From NCBI GenBank assembly GCA_965370045.1, contig CBDUSI010000017.1:1-51591 (forward strand): a DNA stretch of 51,591 nucleotides. The letters are read 5' to 3'. A model generated the notes under the pieces. That model was given only the letters and a program-made list of their open reading frames with translations. It searched no databases and was not told where the DNA came from. The DNA is from CAZONU01 sp965370045 (GTDB lineage Bacteria > Planctomycetota > SZUA-567 > JAKLDR01). The position numbers and the translations under genes were made by a program. Within the stretch, counting starts at the first letter, position 1, and each line of letters opens with the position of its first letter. Of this stretch, positions 34,566 to 42,030 are shown piece after piece.

Positions 34566-35616
34566 AGTTAGGCGAAGCCCGGGAGTTCGGGCCCCAACCG
34601 TCGGGGGGCTCGGGGTCGCCGACTTGCCAGGTATCGGGCAAGGGCTTCGGCTTGATATCGCGCAGTTCCTCGTCCCAGACGGCGTACCACCTTCCAGAAA
34701 TCATCTCCTCGGGCGGCGGCCAGGGGATGTTGTCGCGGCCGGCGATGCGCTCCAGGTGCGTCGTAAGCCAGTGCCCGTACCACATGAACTCCACGCCGGG
34801 CTTCTCGCCCTGAACGAGCTCGCGGATGTACTCGTCGGCCGCCGCGCCGGTCTTCTCCCATGACTCGCTGGAGACGCCGGGCCGCGCGAACTCGACTACC
34901 CTGCCCTCTTGGCCGATCAGCTTCCCGTTCTCATGGATTGAGATTCTGTCCGGCGGAGGCGGCGCGTCTTCCTGCTGCCAGGGCAGGATGGCCTTCCAGT
35001 CGGGGCCCTTGGGCTTTCTCTCACGGGGGACGCGCGGATGGGTCACGCGCCACCACCATCTGTATTGCACCAGGATGCTCTGCGCGGAGCGGAGCTGGTT
35101 ACGGCTCTCGGGGTCGTGAAGCAGCTCGCTCAGCTTCTCCATGGCCTCCACGGCGATCTCGGCGACTCGCTGCAAATCAACCACGGAAGCACAACTACAA
35201 TCCACCGATTGCACAGATTCCACAGATGTCAAAGATTGTGAACTTGCTGGGTTATCTGTGTAATCGGTGCACTGCATCTGGTTGAACCCACCTGCTGTGG
35301 ATTGATTGCCCGCCGCCCAGCGAGAGTGGGTCAGCAGCGTCTTGGCGGCGTCCTTCACGATGTAGGCGTTGGTATCCTGCAACAGGTCTTCAAGCGCGGT
35401 CAGCGCCTTGCCGGCCAGGCGCCGGACCATATCGTGCTCGGCGCGGGCGCAGGTCTGCTCCCAAAGCTCCCGGTGCTCCCAGGCGAGGTCCATGAGCTCG
35501 TCGGCGGACCAGTCATCAAGGCTCTCCGCCGCCCCCGCCCAGTGGACGCCCTGCAACCGCAGGCAGGCCACCTGCCGCAGGACCCGTCGAACTCCGTCCT
35601 CAACCGCTTCAGCCAT
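34564..35616 (-). CDS. protein of unknown function with in-frame repeat insertion
   Basis: A 350-residue cytoplasmic protein. The first 100 residues and about 145-215 are helical (KALTALEDLLQDTNAYIVKD; EIAVEAMEKLSELLHDPESR). The C-terminal part is rich in Trp, Pro and Tyr (FMWYGHWLTTHLERIAGRDN, IPWPPPEEMISGRWYAVWDE). Residues about 107-145 come from a dispersed CACAGATT-type repeat inserted in frame and contain many Ser, Thr, Gln and Cys unlike the rest. The start has GAGGAG five bases upstream, and a strong sigma-70 promoter lies just before it. No family is recognised. It might be a phage- or transposon-related cargo gene; that is a guess. Confidence 0.7.
   Translation of the reverse strand: MAEAVEDGVRRVLRQVACLRLQGVHWAGAAESLDDWSADELMDLAWEHRELWEQTCARAEHDMVRRLAGKALTALEDLLQDTNAYIVKDAAKTLLTHSRWAAGNQSTAGGFNQMQCTDYTDNPASSQSLTSVESVQSVDCSCASVVDLQRVAEIAVEAMEKLSELLHDPESRNQLRSAQSILVQYRWWWRVTHPRVPRERKPKGPDWKAILPWQQEDAPPPPDRISIHENGKLIGQEGRVVEFARPGVSSESWEKTGAAADEYIRELVQGEKPGVEFMWYGHWLTTHLERIAGRDNIPWPPPEEMISGRWYAVWDEELRDIKPKPLPDTWQVGDPEPPDGWGPNSRASPN
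35180..35300. repeat. CACAGATT-type dispersed repeat inside the unknown gene
   Basis: A 16-base arm, CACCGATTGCACAGAT (35203-35218), pairs with ATCTGTGTAATCGGTG (35254-35269) with one mismatch. Loose copies of CACAGATT and AATCCACCGAT surround the arms. It is AT-rich relative to the gene around it. Runs of this kind are dispersed in the intergenic DNA of many bacteria; here one lies inside a reading frame and keeps it open. Confidence 0.75.
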
Positions 35617-35638
35617 GTCAACTCCTCAGACTACTAGT

Positions 35639-35667
35639 ATTGTACACCGAAGTCGCCAGAGTGTCAA
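35639..35667 (-). promoter_or_regulatory. sigma-70 promoter of the unknown gene
   Basis: On the minus strand, TTGACA (35667-35662), exactly 17 bases, TACAAT (35644-35639). The predicted transcription start is about 16 bases before the ATG of the unknown gene. This is the closest match to the vegetative consensus in the window. An AT-rich tract just upstream (35680-35692) could act as an UP element. Confidence 0.8.
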
Positions 35668-35799
35668 GCGGAATTCTGGGAATATAATATATCCGTCGGG
35701 CTGAAAGAGCGTAACGGGCTGATATACAGCATGTTGTGCAAAACGGAAAGCGATGGGGGGATGTGCCGGAAGCCCCGGGCGCAGCTCGGGAAGCGTGAA

Positions 35800-35866
35800 C
35801 TGATTGCGGATTTGGGATTGCGGACTGCGGAATGGACTGAAAACTGACAACCGGCAACTGAGGTAA
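35800..35866. repeat. short degenerate repeat run before the accessory array
   Basis: The stretch carries adjacent variants of gattgcgga (GATTGCGGAT, GATTGCGGAC) and of ACTGAAAACTGACAAC. The rest of the 302-base gap (35617-35918) holds two promoters and no gene that I can see. Similar runs are common dispersed repeats in environmental genomes. Confidence 0.6.
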
Positions 35867-35869
35867 TCC

Positions 35870-35899
35870 TTGACCCCAACGGTGCCGGTGAGGTATGCT
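35870..35899 (+). promoter_or_regulatory. candidate promoter TTGACC-N18-TATGCT
   Basis: TTGACC (35870-35875) and TATGCT (35894-35899) are separated by 18 bases. The GTG start of the first array gene is 20 bases downstream. The same two hexamers recur near 45271 and, with changes, near 37588 and 51463. Confidence 0.55.
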
Positions 35900-35918
35900 G
35901 TACGTGGAGGAGTATCCC

Positions 35919-37019
35919 GTGACCGACGCGCCGCCGACCGAGAGGAAGCCCCGCTCCAAGCGCATCTACGTGTATTGGGGAGTGGCCCTCACGCTGCTGC
36001 TCACAGGCGGGCTGGTCTGCTGGAAGGTTGTGGTGCCCGTCTTCTTGCCTGCGGCGAGCGGGCCGCGGGAAGAGATGCCATCGCTGCCGAAAGGCGCTAA
36101 GCTTTTCGCGGCATATAGCCTGGATGAGTCTCGCCTTCATGAGTTCCCAAGACAAGGAGCGACTTACGGCCTCACCTTGGTGCCGATGTCAGAAGCAAAG
36201 GACCACCCGAAGTCGCTGTGGGTCCACAAGGTAACACGGGAAGTCCCCGGACGCACGGATAAGGAACTTGCGGCCTTCGCGGGGAAGATGGGGTTCGTGC
36301 AGCAGTTCGCCAAGCGTAAGGGCAAGGCGAAGTCCCTGCGGGGTGTTGCCGGACGACTGGTCTTGCATCGAGGTTACGCCACCTACTACAGCAAGGAGTA
36401 TCGTATCGCCGGTAACATAGGGTCACTGGTCGAGCATAGGGCTATGACGAAAGACTTGTCACCCAGCAAGATGTATGCTGTTGGCCGGTCTTCCTTACGG
36501 GAGTTGGGTATTTGGCCGCCCAACGTGAAAGATACGTGGGACAGTTGTGCGAACCACACGACCACCGTCGGTGATTCTGGAGATACCTTCATTACCTCCC
36601 GCAAGTTCTTCTGCTCGGGGGTCATCGAAGGGTTACCTGCAAGGGGCGAGTATTACTACGTTCGTTTCTCAGTGAGTTGCAGGGGAAAGTTGTCTTACGT
36701 CAACATTGCGTGGAAAGAATCCAAGAGGTTCGCTCGACTGAGAACGAAAACCGTGGAGGAAGCTTTTGACGACTTGAACCGTGGTTATGCTCACCCACTG
36801 TCCGTGAGCATCACGGGAGGAAAAGCGGAGTTCGTGGGTTTAGCATACCGTCCTGAAGGGCAGGACAGCGAATTCATCCATCCCGTGTACTACTTCAGCG
36901 TCACCAAAGGGGAACTGAAGGACTTGTTCATCGTCCCTGCCATCAAGGGGGATTACTTTCAAAACCCCAAGCGCCAAGTCATGCTAGAGAAGCGGGACAA
37001 GCCGCCGCCGAGGCGCTGA
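35919..37019 (+). CDS. membrane-anchored array protein, leader type A, unknown C-terminal domain
   Basis: A 366-residue protein. The N-terminus carries leader type A, a SKRIY-x-x-WG start and one membrane helix (about 14-36, WGVALTLLLTGGLVCWKVVV). It shares this leader with the genes at 41056 and 42988. The rest (about 50-366) should be periplasmic, is rich in Tyr, Phe and Ser, and matches nothing I recognise. GC content is clearly lower there than in the leader, suggesting a different origin. The start is GTG with GGAGGAG six bases upstream. The frame ends by running out of phase into a HEAT-gene tail (36998-37045), so its C-terminus may be truncated or fused. Confidence 0.72.
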   Translation: MTDAPPTERKPRSKRIYVYWGVALTLLLTGGLVCWKVVVPVFLPAASGPREEMPSLPKGAKLFAAYSLDESRLHEFPRQGATYGLTLVPMSEAKDHPKSLWVHKVTREVPGRTDKELAAFAGKMGFVQQFAKRKGKAKSLRGVAGRLVLHRGYATYYSKEYRIAGNIGSLVEHRAMTKDLSPSKMYAVGRSSLRELGIWPPNVKDTWDSCANHTTTVGDSGDTFITSRKFFCSGVIEGLPARGEYYYVRFSVSCRGKLSYVNIAWKESKRFARLRTKTVEEAFDDLNRGYAHPLSVSITGGKAEFVGLAYRPEGQDSEFIHPVYYFSVTKGELKDLFIVPAIKGDYFQNPKRQVMLEKRDKPPPRR

Positions 37020-37045
37020 AGAAGATCAAGGCCGCGCAGGAGAAG
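36998..37045 (+). repeat. 48-bp HEAT-gene tail, copy 1
   Basis: This stretch is 47/48 identical to 41974-42021, the 3' end of the HEAT-repeat gene. Here it is read out of frame by the preceding gene, which stops at a TGA within it (37017-37019). It ends with GCAGGAGAAG, which supplies the ribosome site for the next gene at 37048. Confidence 0.9.
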
Positions 37046-37047
37046 CA

Positions 37048-37485
37048 GTGACCACCCCCGCCCCGAAGCCGCGCAAGTCGCGCCGCATGGTCGTCTGGCT
37101 GGTCGCCGTCCCGATTGCGATTCTGCTCCTGGCCCTGGCCGGAGCGAACTGGAAAGTGTTTCACCTGGCTTACGCCAAGCACCTCATGGACAGCAGCGAC
37201 CCGAAGAAGCACTACCGCGGCGTCAAGATGGTATTGCAGACCCACCTCCGCGGGGGCACATCCCTGGAGGAAGTACGTCGGCTGCTCGGGCCCGCCATGC
37301 TTGCTGAAACCGATTACGGCATGGGCCCCTTCCTCGCTTGGGACATACCGCCCCTTCGCGTCTATAGGGTGTTTGTGAAGCGCGACCCTCTGGTTGTCGA
37401 CATCGAGCTTGGCTTTGACGATGGCGGCAAGCTGCGCGCTATCAGGGACGGGACGATTGTGTATTGTCCGTGGCCCCTCAAGTAG
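37048..37485 (+). CDS. membrane-anchored BamE/SmpA-like array protein, leader type C
   Basis: A 145-residue protein. Leader type C (PKPRKSRRMVVW, membrane helix about 12-32, then NWKVFHLAYAKHL) is shared with the minus-strand gene at 46816-47241. The rest resembles the small BamE/SmpA fold: an L-x-x-G-T-S-L-EE-V-RRLLG-P turn, then strands ending FDDGGKLRAI. BamE-like domains often bind at the outer membrane or act as protease inhibitors; which applies here is unknown. GTG start, overlapping the HEAT-tail stop as GTGA. Confidence 0.72.
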   Translation: MTTPAPKPRKSRRMVVWLVAVPIAILLLALAGANWKVFHLAYAKHLMDSSDPKKHYRGVKMVLQTHLRGGTSLEEVRRLLGPAMLAETDYGMGPFLAWDIPPLRVYRVFVKRDPLVVDIELGFDDGGKLRAIRDGTIVYCPWPLK

Positions 37486-37587
37486 CCCACTGCAAGCCCC
37501 ACCCCGCAGCCCCCAGGCCCGACAAGCGCCCCGGCTCACTGCTGGGAATTCCAGGAACATGTTACTCATTACTCCCGGCTGAAACCC

Positions 37588-37616
37588 TTGACCTCCGCGC
37601 TTCCCGGCGGTAGGTT
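37588..37616 (+). promoter_or_regulatory. candidate promoter TTGACC-N17-TAGGTT
   Basis: TTGACC (37588-37593) and TAGGTT (37611-37616) are 17 bases apart, 50 bases before the response-regulator start chosen here. An in-frame ATG at 37619 would overlap the -10 element, which argues for the later start codon. Confidence 0.45.
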
Positions 37617-37666
37617 ATATGTTGCGTAGAGAGGGCGGGGCGCGGCGCCCGGAGGTCGGGAAGTCC

Positions 37667-38443
37667 ATGGGCGAGCAGGGCGAGAACGAGTTCGAGCAGG
37701 CCGCCGCCAGCTCCCGGGAGCTGGTCCGCCGGCTGGGGCCCGAGACCAAGGCCGGGGTGCTGGCCTCCGAGGCCCGCGCCGGGCGACTCTCCGCCGACGA
37801 GCTGGCCCGACTCGCCGAACTGCTGGCCGCCGACGACGCCGAACGCAACCTCGTGATCCGCGACGCGCTGGAGATCATCGGCTCGCTGGGCCTGCCGCCC
37901 GAACGCCTCGACGAACTCCGCGCCGCGCTGGCGCCGGAGCCCCCGCCACCCGCCGAGGAGCCCGACGCGCCGGCCGACCGGCCCGACGCGGAGGTCTACA
38001 CCGAACGCACCCAGGCGCTGCCCTCGGCCTTCAAGATGCCCTTCGAGGCCCCCCGGCACAGGGACGTCGCCGAGAATCTCACAGTGCTGGTCGCCGAGGA
38101 CGAGGACAACCTCCGCAAGCTCTACCGCCTGAACCTGGAGCAGAACGGATTCAAGGTGCTGGAGGCCGCTGACGGGCTGCTGGCCTGGGAGGCGCTCGAA
38201 CGCGGAGGCATCGACGCGCTGGTCCTGGACCTCAAGCTGCCGGGCATGCACGGGCTGGACATCCTGGGCCGCCTGCTGGCCGCCGGCAGCCATTTACCCG
38301 TGGTGGTCTCCACCGCCTACCAGAAGCTCGACGACGAGTACGCCATGCTGGCCTACCCCCGGCTGCGCTACCTCACCAAGCCGGTGGACGGCAAGCACCT
38401 GGTCGAGACGCTCATCAACCTGCTGGGCGAGGGCGGAGGCTAG
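37667..38443 (+). CDS. receiver-domain protein with N-terminal helical domain
   Basis: A 258-residue protein. The C-terminal receiver (about 135-258) has the acidic pair in VAEDEDN, phospho-acceptor Asp in LVLDLKLPG, switch Thr in VVVSTAY and Lys in YLTKPV, so phosphorylation should be possible. There is no output domain after it. The N-terminal 100 residues are helical with a Pro/Glu/Asp-rich linker (PEPPPPAEEP) and match no output domain I know. Start chosen at 37667, with GGAGG eleven bases upstream and the -10 element before it. It has its own promoter and probably works with an unlinked kinase. It stands at the left side of the 38606-45210 array operon. Confidence 0.78.
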   Translation: MGEQGENEFEQAAASSRELVRRLGPETKAGVLASEARAGRLSADELARLAELLAADDAERNLVIRDALEIIGSLGLPPERLDELRAALAPEPPPPAEEPDAPADRPDAEVYTERTQALPSAFKMPFEAPRHRDVAENLTVLVAEDEDNLRKLYRLNLEQNGFKVLEAADGLLAWEALERGGIDALVLDLKLPGMHGLDILGRLLAAGSHLPVVVSTAYQKLDDEYAMLAYPRLRYLTKPVDGKHLVETLINLLGEGGG

Positions 38444-38525
38444 CACATGGAATCCGTGTCCCCGCCGGGGTGGAAGCGGTGTAATAGTGGAAGGGCAGCC
38501 AACCGCGGAGGCGGCCATCGGGTGA

Positions 38526-38573
38526 TCGGGGAGCAGCCGGGTTCCCGTGAAGGACATCGCCGGGAAGCCCCGA
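38526..38573 (+). other. two-stem leader hairpin before the array operon
   Basis: TCGGGG (38526-38531) can pair with CCCCGA (38568-38573), enclosing a second stem TTCCCG/CGGGAA (38542-38547 and 38561-38566) with a 13-base loop. It lies about 30 bases before the start codon and just before GGAGGAGG. It has no T-run, so it is not a terminator. I find no match to a known riboswitch. Confidence 0.4.
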
Positions 38574-38605
38574 AGAAGTAGGCGAGAGACGGAGGAGGTG
38601 CGCAT

Positions 38606-38869
38606 ATGACTATGACAACGTGGATTACTGCGATAGCCGGGGTCGTGCTGCTGGTGGTCGGCGCGCTGGTTTACCGCCGGCTCTCGCGCAAGGACGACGC
38701 GCAGCGTGCCGCGCGGCTCAAGCGGCGCGGCGCAGCCGCGAAGACAGGCGGGGCCGCACCCGCCCCGGCCGCCGCCAAGAAGGACGCCCAAGAGCCCGCG
38801 CCGGAGCCTCCCAAGACAGACGATGAGAAGCCCGCGCCGGAGGCCGAAGAGGGCAGTCCGGAAGAGTAG
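38606..38869 (+). CDS. small membrane protein with acidic tail
   Basis: An 87-residue protein. An N-terminal membrane helix (about 6-24, WITAIAGVVLLVVGALVYRR) is followed by a basic stretch (about 24-45) and an Ala/Pro/Glu/Asp-rich, probably disordered tail. GGAGGAGG lies eight bases upstream. It is the first gene of the tightly coupled array operon; its stop codon shares one base with the next start. It could serve as a small membrane partner of the array proteins. No family is recognised. Confidence 0.6.
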   Translation: MTMTTWITAIAGVVLLVVGALVYRRLSRKDDAQRAARLKRRGAAAKTGGAAPAPAAAKKDAQEPAPEPPKTDDEKPAPEAEEGSPEE

Positions 38870-39390
38870 TGCGCGGGGAGAAGAAGCCCAGGAAGCCTCC
38901 CGGCAGGTTGGTTTTCTGGGGATTGGTGTCCACCGCCTTCTGTTATGGCTTCATGGTCATAGTAGTGTCGTGGCAGAGGTCGCTCAACCCCGGCTTTCTT
39001 GACGAACTCGTGAGCCTGAGCCCGCGCACCAAGCTGCTTATCCTGGGCGGGCTTGTCGTCCTCGGACTGCCCAAATCCATTATCACGCTGTTGAACGTCC
39101 GGAAAGTGTTCCGCGCCCCCGGCGACGCTGGCAGCAACAAGGCAAAATGGGCCACGAAGGCGTTCCTGCACGCCTCGGGTTTCGAAATCATCTGCGTGCT
39201 GGGGCTGGCTTCCTTTCTGCTGGGCTTTCACACTGCCTGGGCGGTGGGGATGCTGCTCGCCGGCACGCTCTGCAAGCTCGCTTACGCGCGACCCTTCATG
39301 AAGCTCCGGGCGCTCGCCGAAGTGGAGGCGGCCAGCGGACAGCCCGTGGCCAGGGGCCGCCGGACGGAAGACGAAATGCGGGAGGCGTAG
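38869..39390 (+). CDS. four-helix membrane protein of the array operon
   Basis: A 173-residue polytopic protein with four hydrophobic helices: about 14-34 (VFWGLVSTAFCYGFMVIVVS), 54-76, 105-123 and 127-144. The charged N-terminus suggests the ends are cytoplasmic. GTG start overlapping the previous TAG by one base. Its own TAG overlaps the next GTG the same way. It is the only polytopic protein in the array, so it may be the membrane partner of the single-pass members; that is inference. Confidence 0.65.
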   Translation: MRGEKKPRKPPGRLVFWGLVSTAFCYGFMVIVVSWQRSLNPGFLDELVSLSPRTKLLILGGLVVLGLPKSIITLLNVRKVFRAPGDAGSNKAKWATKAFLHASGFEIICVLGLASFLLGFHTAWAVGMLLAGTLCKLAYARPFMKLRALAEVEAASGQPVARGRRTEDEMREA

Positions 39391-40400
39391 TGACCGAGCA
39401 AGCGCCCGGGAAGCCCGGCCCCTCCAGGAAGGCCATCATCGGTTGGACGGTCGCGATGCTGGCTGTGGCGGGGCTGGCGTGGTTCGTTGGGGCTGTGGTT
39501 GTGCCGGTCCGGCGAACCGCAGACGTGCTCCGGGAACGCGATGCTGCCCGCAGCATAACCAGGGAACAGACCGCCGCGTTCCTCGACCGGCTCGGAGGGC
39601 CCGATCTGGCGCGTAGACGGCTGGAGTTCTATCTATGCTTGCCCCCTTGGGTCGCGCGACACAGAAGGCAGGCCGTGCTCTTGCTGCGAGACTGCGGCCG
39701 CTCGGCGCAGTCGCCCAAGGAACAGATAGAGCAGCCTCCCATTGTCCTCACTCCCGAAGAGAGGCGGGAGCTGGCAGCGCTCTGGGAGAAGATGAACAAG
39801 CTCCCCCCGCGGGAGTACGAGGAAACCGTTCTGCCTGCATGGAAGAAGTACGGGGACAAGGCCTTTCTCTTCGCCCTGGAAAAGCTCAAGGGACCCAACC
39901 TTTACACGTGGAGGAAGGACCCGTGTCGAATAGACGTCTACCTTCGCACCCGAGACATTCCAAACCGGACGCACCGCCCCGTCATGCAATTGCTGAAGGC
40001 CGAGATTGACTCACCCTACTACATAGGGGCGGTCATGGCGTTTTTCCCCCTTCCTCTCACCTACGAGGAGTGCCGAGTACGGATGGAGACGTTCTCGGAT
40101 GACAAGAGGGTCGCGGAGCCAGGTCATCCCAGAGCCATGGGCCCGCCGAACCGTGTCTGTGACTATGCGGTCTATGGTGTGGTCAGCGACTTGGAGTTGC
40201 ATGAAGAATACGGGCAGTATGAGTCTCGCTCCTACCAAGAACGAGACCGTGAGATCCAAGCCTTCAAGAGGTGGTGGAAAACTAACAAGGCGGTGGTTGA
40301 GAAGAAGCTCGGAGGGATGGGGCCTGGCATTAAGTATGTACCGGACGGCACGTTCAAAAGCCTTCCCCCTGGAACAGCTGCGGAGAAACCGGAGAGATGA
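39390..40400 (+). CDS. membrane-anchored array protein with LGGP module
   Basis: A 336-residue protein. Membrane helix at about 14-34 (AIIGWTVAMLAVAGLAWFVG). At about 60-105 it has a module, LDRLGGPDLARRRLEFYLCL then PPWVARHRRQAVLLLRDCG, that is shared with the genes at 41056 and 42988. Then comes a soluble region rich in charged and aromatic residues that ends in a FKRWWKTNKAVVEKK segment. That Trp-Trp ending recurs in several array members. It starts with GTG one base into the previous stop, and ends in an ATGA overlap. Function unknown. Confidence 0.68.
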   Translation: MTEQAPGKPGPSRKAIIGWTVAMLAVAGLAWFVGAVVVPVRRTADVLRERDAARSITREQTAAFLDRLGGPDLARRRLEFYLCLPPWVARHRRQAVLLLRDCGRSAQSPKEQIEQPPIVLTPEERRELAALWEKMNKLPPREYEETVLPAWKKYGDKAFLFALEKLKGPNLYTWRKDPCRIDVYLRTRDIPNRTHRPVMQLLKAEIDSPYYIGAVMAFFPLPLTYEECRVRMETFSDDKRVAEPGHPRAMGPPNRVCDYAVYGVVSDLELHEEYGQYESRSYQERDREIQAFKRWWKTNKAVVEKKLGGMGPGIKYVPDGTFKSLPPGTAAEKPER

Positions 40401-41059
40401 CCTCCCCCGCCCCTTCCCCAACGTGCTCAGAGTCTCCACAAGAGGCGCCGGCTGTGAAGAAGCGCAAGGGGCTGCTGGCCTTTTACGTGGGCACAGGAGT
40501 TGTGGCCCTCCTGTTCGTCGGCTTCTACTTCGCCTGGACGCCGCTGAGAATCTGGTACCACGAGAGGGAGTTGACGCGGTACCTGCAGGACGTGACCAAA
40601 CAGAGTGGCTGGTACCTCTACTCCCACCGGGGCGGTTATATCACGAGCCCGGGGCGCAAAGGTCCCACTCCGCGCACAAGAGCTCTCGCCCACTTGATGG
40701 CTATGGGGACTGAAGCCAGGCCGGCCATAGCCCGGTGCTTTCGCGCAGCGCCGCCGTGGATGCGAGTGGTTCTTCTCGATTTCCTGCAGTTCCACCACGA
40801 GCCTTGGACGTTACCCATAGTAGTCGAGCATGCCAACGGCAAAGAACGCGCCGTGGCATTGAAGGCTATGGACACGGCGGAGCAGTTAGCGCAGCAGTCT
40901 TTCTATCCAGCAGGTCCGCGCTGGGTGCCCTACAAGGGGAAAGGTGGAGGGAGGACCGGCCGAGATATCACCGAAGAAGAGCTCCGCGGTGCCCGCAAGA
41001 ACCTCCTCGACTGGTGGAACCGCGAGGGCCGGGCGAAGTACGGGAGAGGGTTGGAATGA
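40397..41059 (+). CDS. membrane-anchored array protein, leader type B (paralogue of 42027 gene)
   Basis: A 220-residue protein. Leader type B (RKGLLAFYVGTGVVALLFVG then FYFAWTPLRIWYHER, helix about 23-45) matches the gene at 42027 residue by residue. The C-terminal domain is also homologous: EPWTLPIVVEHANG here against DNWALPLVIESANS there, and LLDWWNREGRAKYG against LLAWWESEGKARYG. The first 20 residues (MTSPAPSPT) resemble the starts of other array genes at DNA level. ATGA overlaps at both ends. Function unknown. Confidence 0.68.
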   Translation: MTSPAPSPTCSESPQEAPAVKKRKGLLAFYVGTGVVALLFVGFYFAWTPLRIWYHERELTRYLQDVTKQSGWYLYSHRGGYITSPGRKGPTPRTRALAHLMAMGTEARPAIARCFRAAPPWMRVVLLDFLQFHHEPWTLPIVVEHANGKERAVALKAMDTAEQLAQQSFYPAGPRWVPYKGKGGGRTGRDITEEELRGARKNLLDWWNREGRAKYGRGLE

Positions 41060-42030
41060 CTGAGCAGCCCGGGGAACACATCTCCACCACTTCCCGCTCC
41101 AAGCGCATCTACATCCTGTGGGGAATCTCCCTCACGCTTCTCCTCACAGGCGGGCTGCTCTGCTGGAAGGTGGTGGCGCCCTATCTGGCGGTACGTGGAG
41201 CCCTCAGCGAAGTCCGGGGATGCATGCGGGTCTGGAAGGGGAACCAACTGGCGGACGCGGGCGCGGTGAAGCGGGCCCTAGAGCGTCTTGGTGGCCCCGA
41301 ACGGGCCGTTCACCGGCTCGCCTTCTACCTTCGCCTGCCGCACTGGGCAACGACCGACCGAGCCGACGCGGTCAGCCTCCTGGGCCACTGCGGGCAGCCG
41401 GCGGTCCCGGTGCTGACCAGGATCCTGGACGAAGAGGAGCCGGGGTTGCGCGCAGTGGCAGCCGGGGCGCTGTACACTATCGGCCCCCAGTCCAGGCCCG
41501 CCCTGCGCGCGCTGATCGGGTCCCTGGACCGGGCGGATATCGACCTCCGGAACATCAAGGGGCTGGGATTGGAGAAGCTCGGGCTGATCGAGTGCCACAG
41601 GCTGGCAATGAGCAGCATGGGCCCCGCGGCAGTCCCCGAACTCGCCGCCGCCTTGGGCCACCCGAACCCGGTCGTGCGCTGCTGCGCGGCAGAAGCCCTT
41701 GCCAGCATGGGGCGAAGGGCCAAGGCAGCCGCGCCGGCGGTAATCAAGGCTCTGGCCGACCGGGAGGAGATGGTGCGAGCCTCAGCAGTCTCTGCCTTTA
41801 ACCTCCTGGGGATGGGCTCCGATGCCCAAGAAGCAATACCCGCGTTGACCCGCATGCTGGGCGACTCCACGGACTGGGTCCGTCGAGATGTGGTCTGGGC
41901 GCTCAGCAAGATGGGGCCGGCGGCAATCCCCGCTCTGGAGAAGGCATTCCAGGACAAGAGCGAGTCCGTTCGCCAAGCCGCCGCCGAAGCGCTGAAGAAG
42001 ATCAAGGCCGCGCAGGAGAAGAAGAAGTGA
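41056..42030 (+). CDS. membrane-anchored HEAT-repeat protein, leader type A
   Basis: A 324-residue protein. Leader type A at about 14-40 (SKRIYILWGISLTLLLTGGL). The LGGP module follows at about 75-110 (LERLGGPERAVHRLAFYLRL). Then come about six HEAT-type helical repeats, for example PVVRCCAAEALASMGRRAKA and AAPAVIKALADREEMVRASA. It ends with a helix and a Lys-rich tail, QAAAEALKKIKAAQEKKK, whose DNA is the source of the 48-bp tail found at two other gene ends. HEAT repeats bind proteins; the partner is unknown. ATGA and GTGA overlaps at its ends. Confidence 0.78.
   Translation: MTEQPGEHISTTSRSKRIYILWGISLTLLLTGGLLCWKVVAPYLAVRGALSEVRGCMRVWKGNQLADAGAVKRALERLGGPERAVHRLAFYLRLPHWATTDRADAVSLLGHCGQPAVPVLTRILDEEEPGLRAVAAGALYTIGPQSRPALRALIGSLDRADIDLRNIKGLGLEKLGLIECHRLAMSSMGPAAVPELAAALGHPNPVVRCCAAEALASMGRRAKAAAPAVIKALADREEMVRASAVSAFNLLGMGSDAQEAIPALTRMLGDSTDWVRRDVVWALSKMGPAAIPALEKAFQDKSESVRQAAAEALKKIKAAQEKKK
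41974..42021 (+). repeat. 48-bp HEAT-gene tail, copy 2 (in frame, source copy)
   Basis: The in-frame copy of the tail found at 36998-37045. It encodes QAAAEALKKIKAAQEK. GCAGGAG within it serves as ribosome site for the overlapping gene at 42027. Confidence 0.9.

Noticed and set aside
38460..38605. A cyclic di-GMP or other known riboswitch before the array operon
   Set aside because: The hairpins are there, but the conserved GACGCAAAGCC-type core and other known signatures are not.
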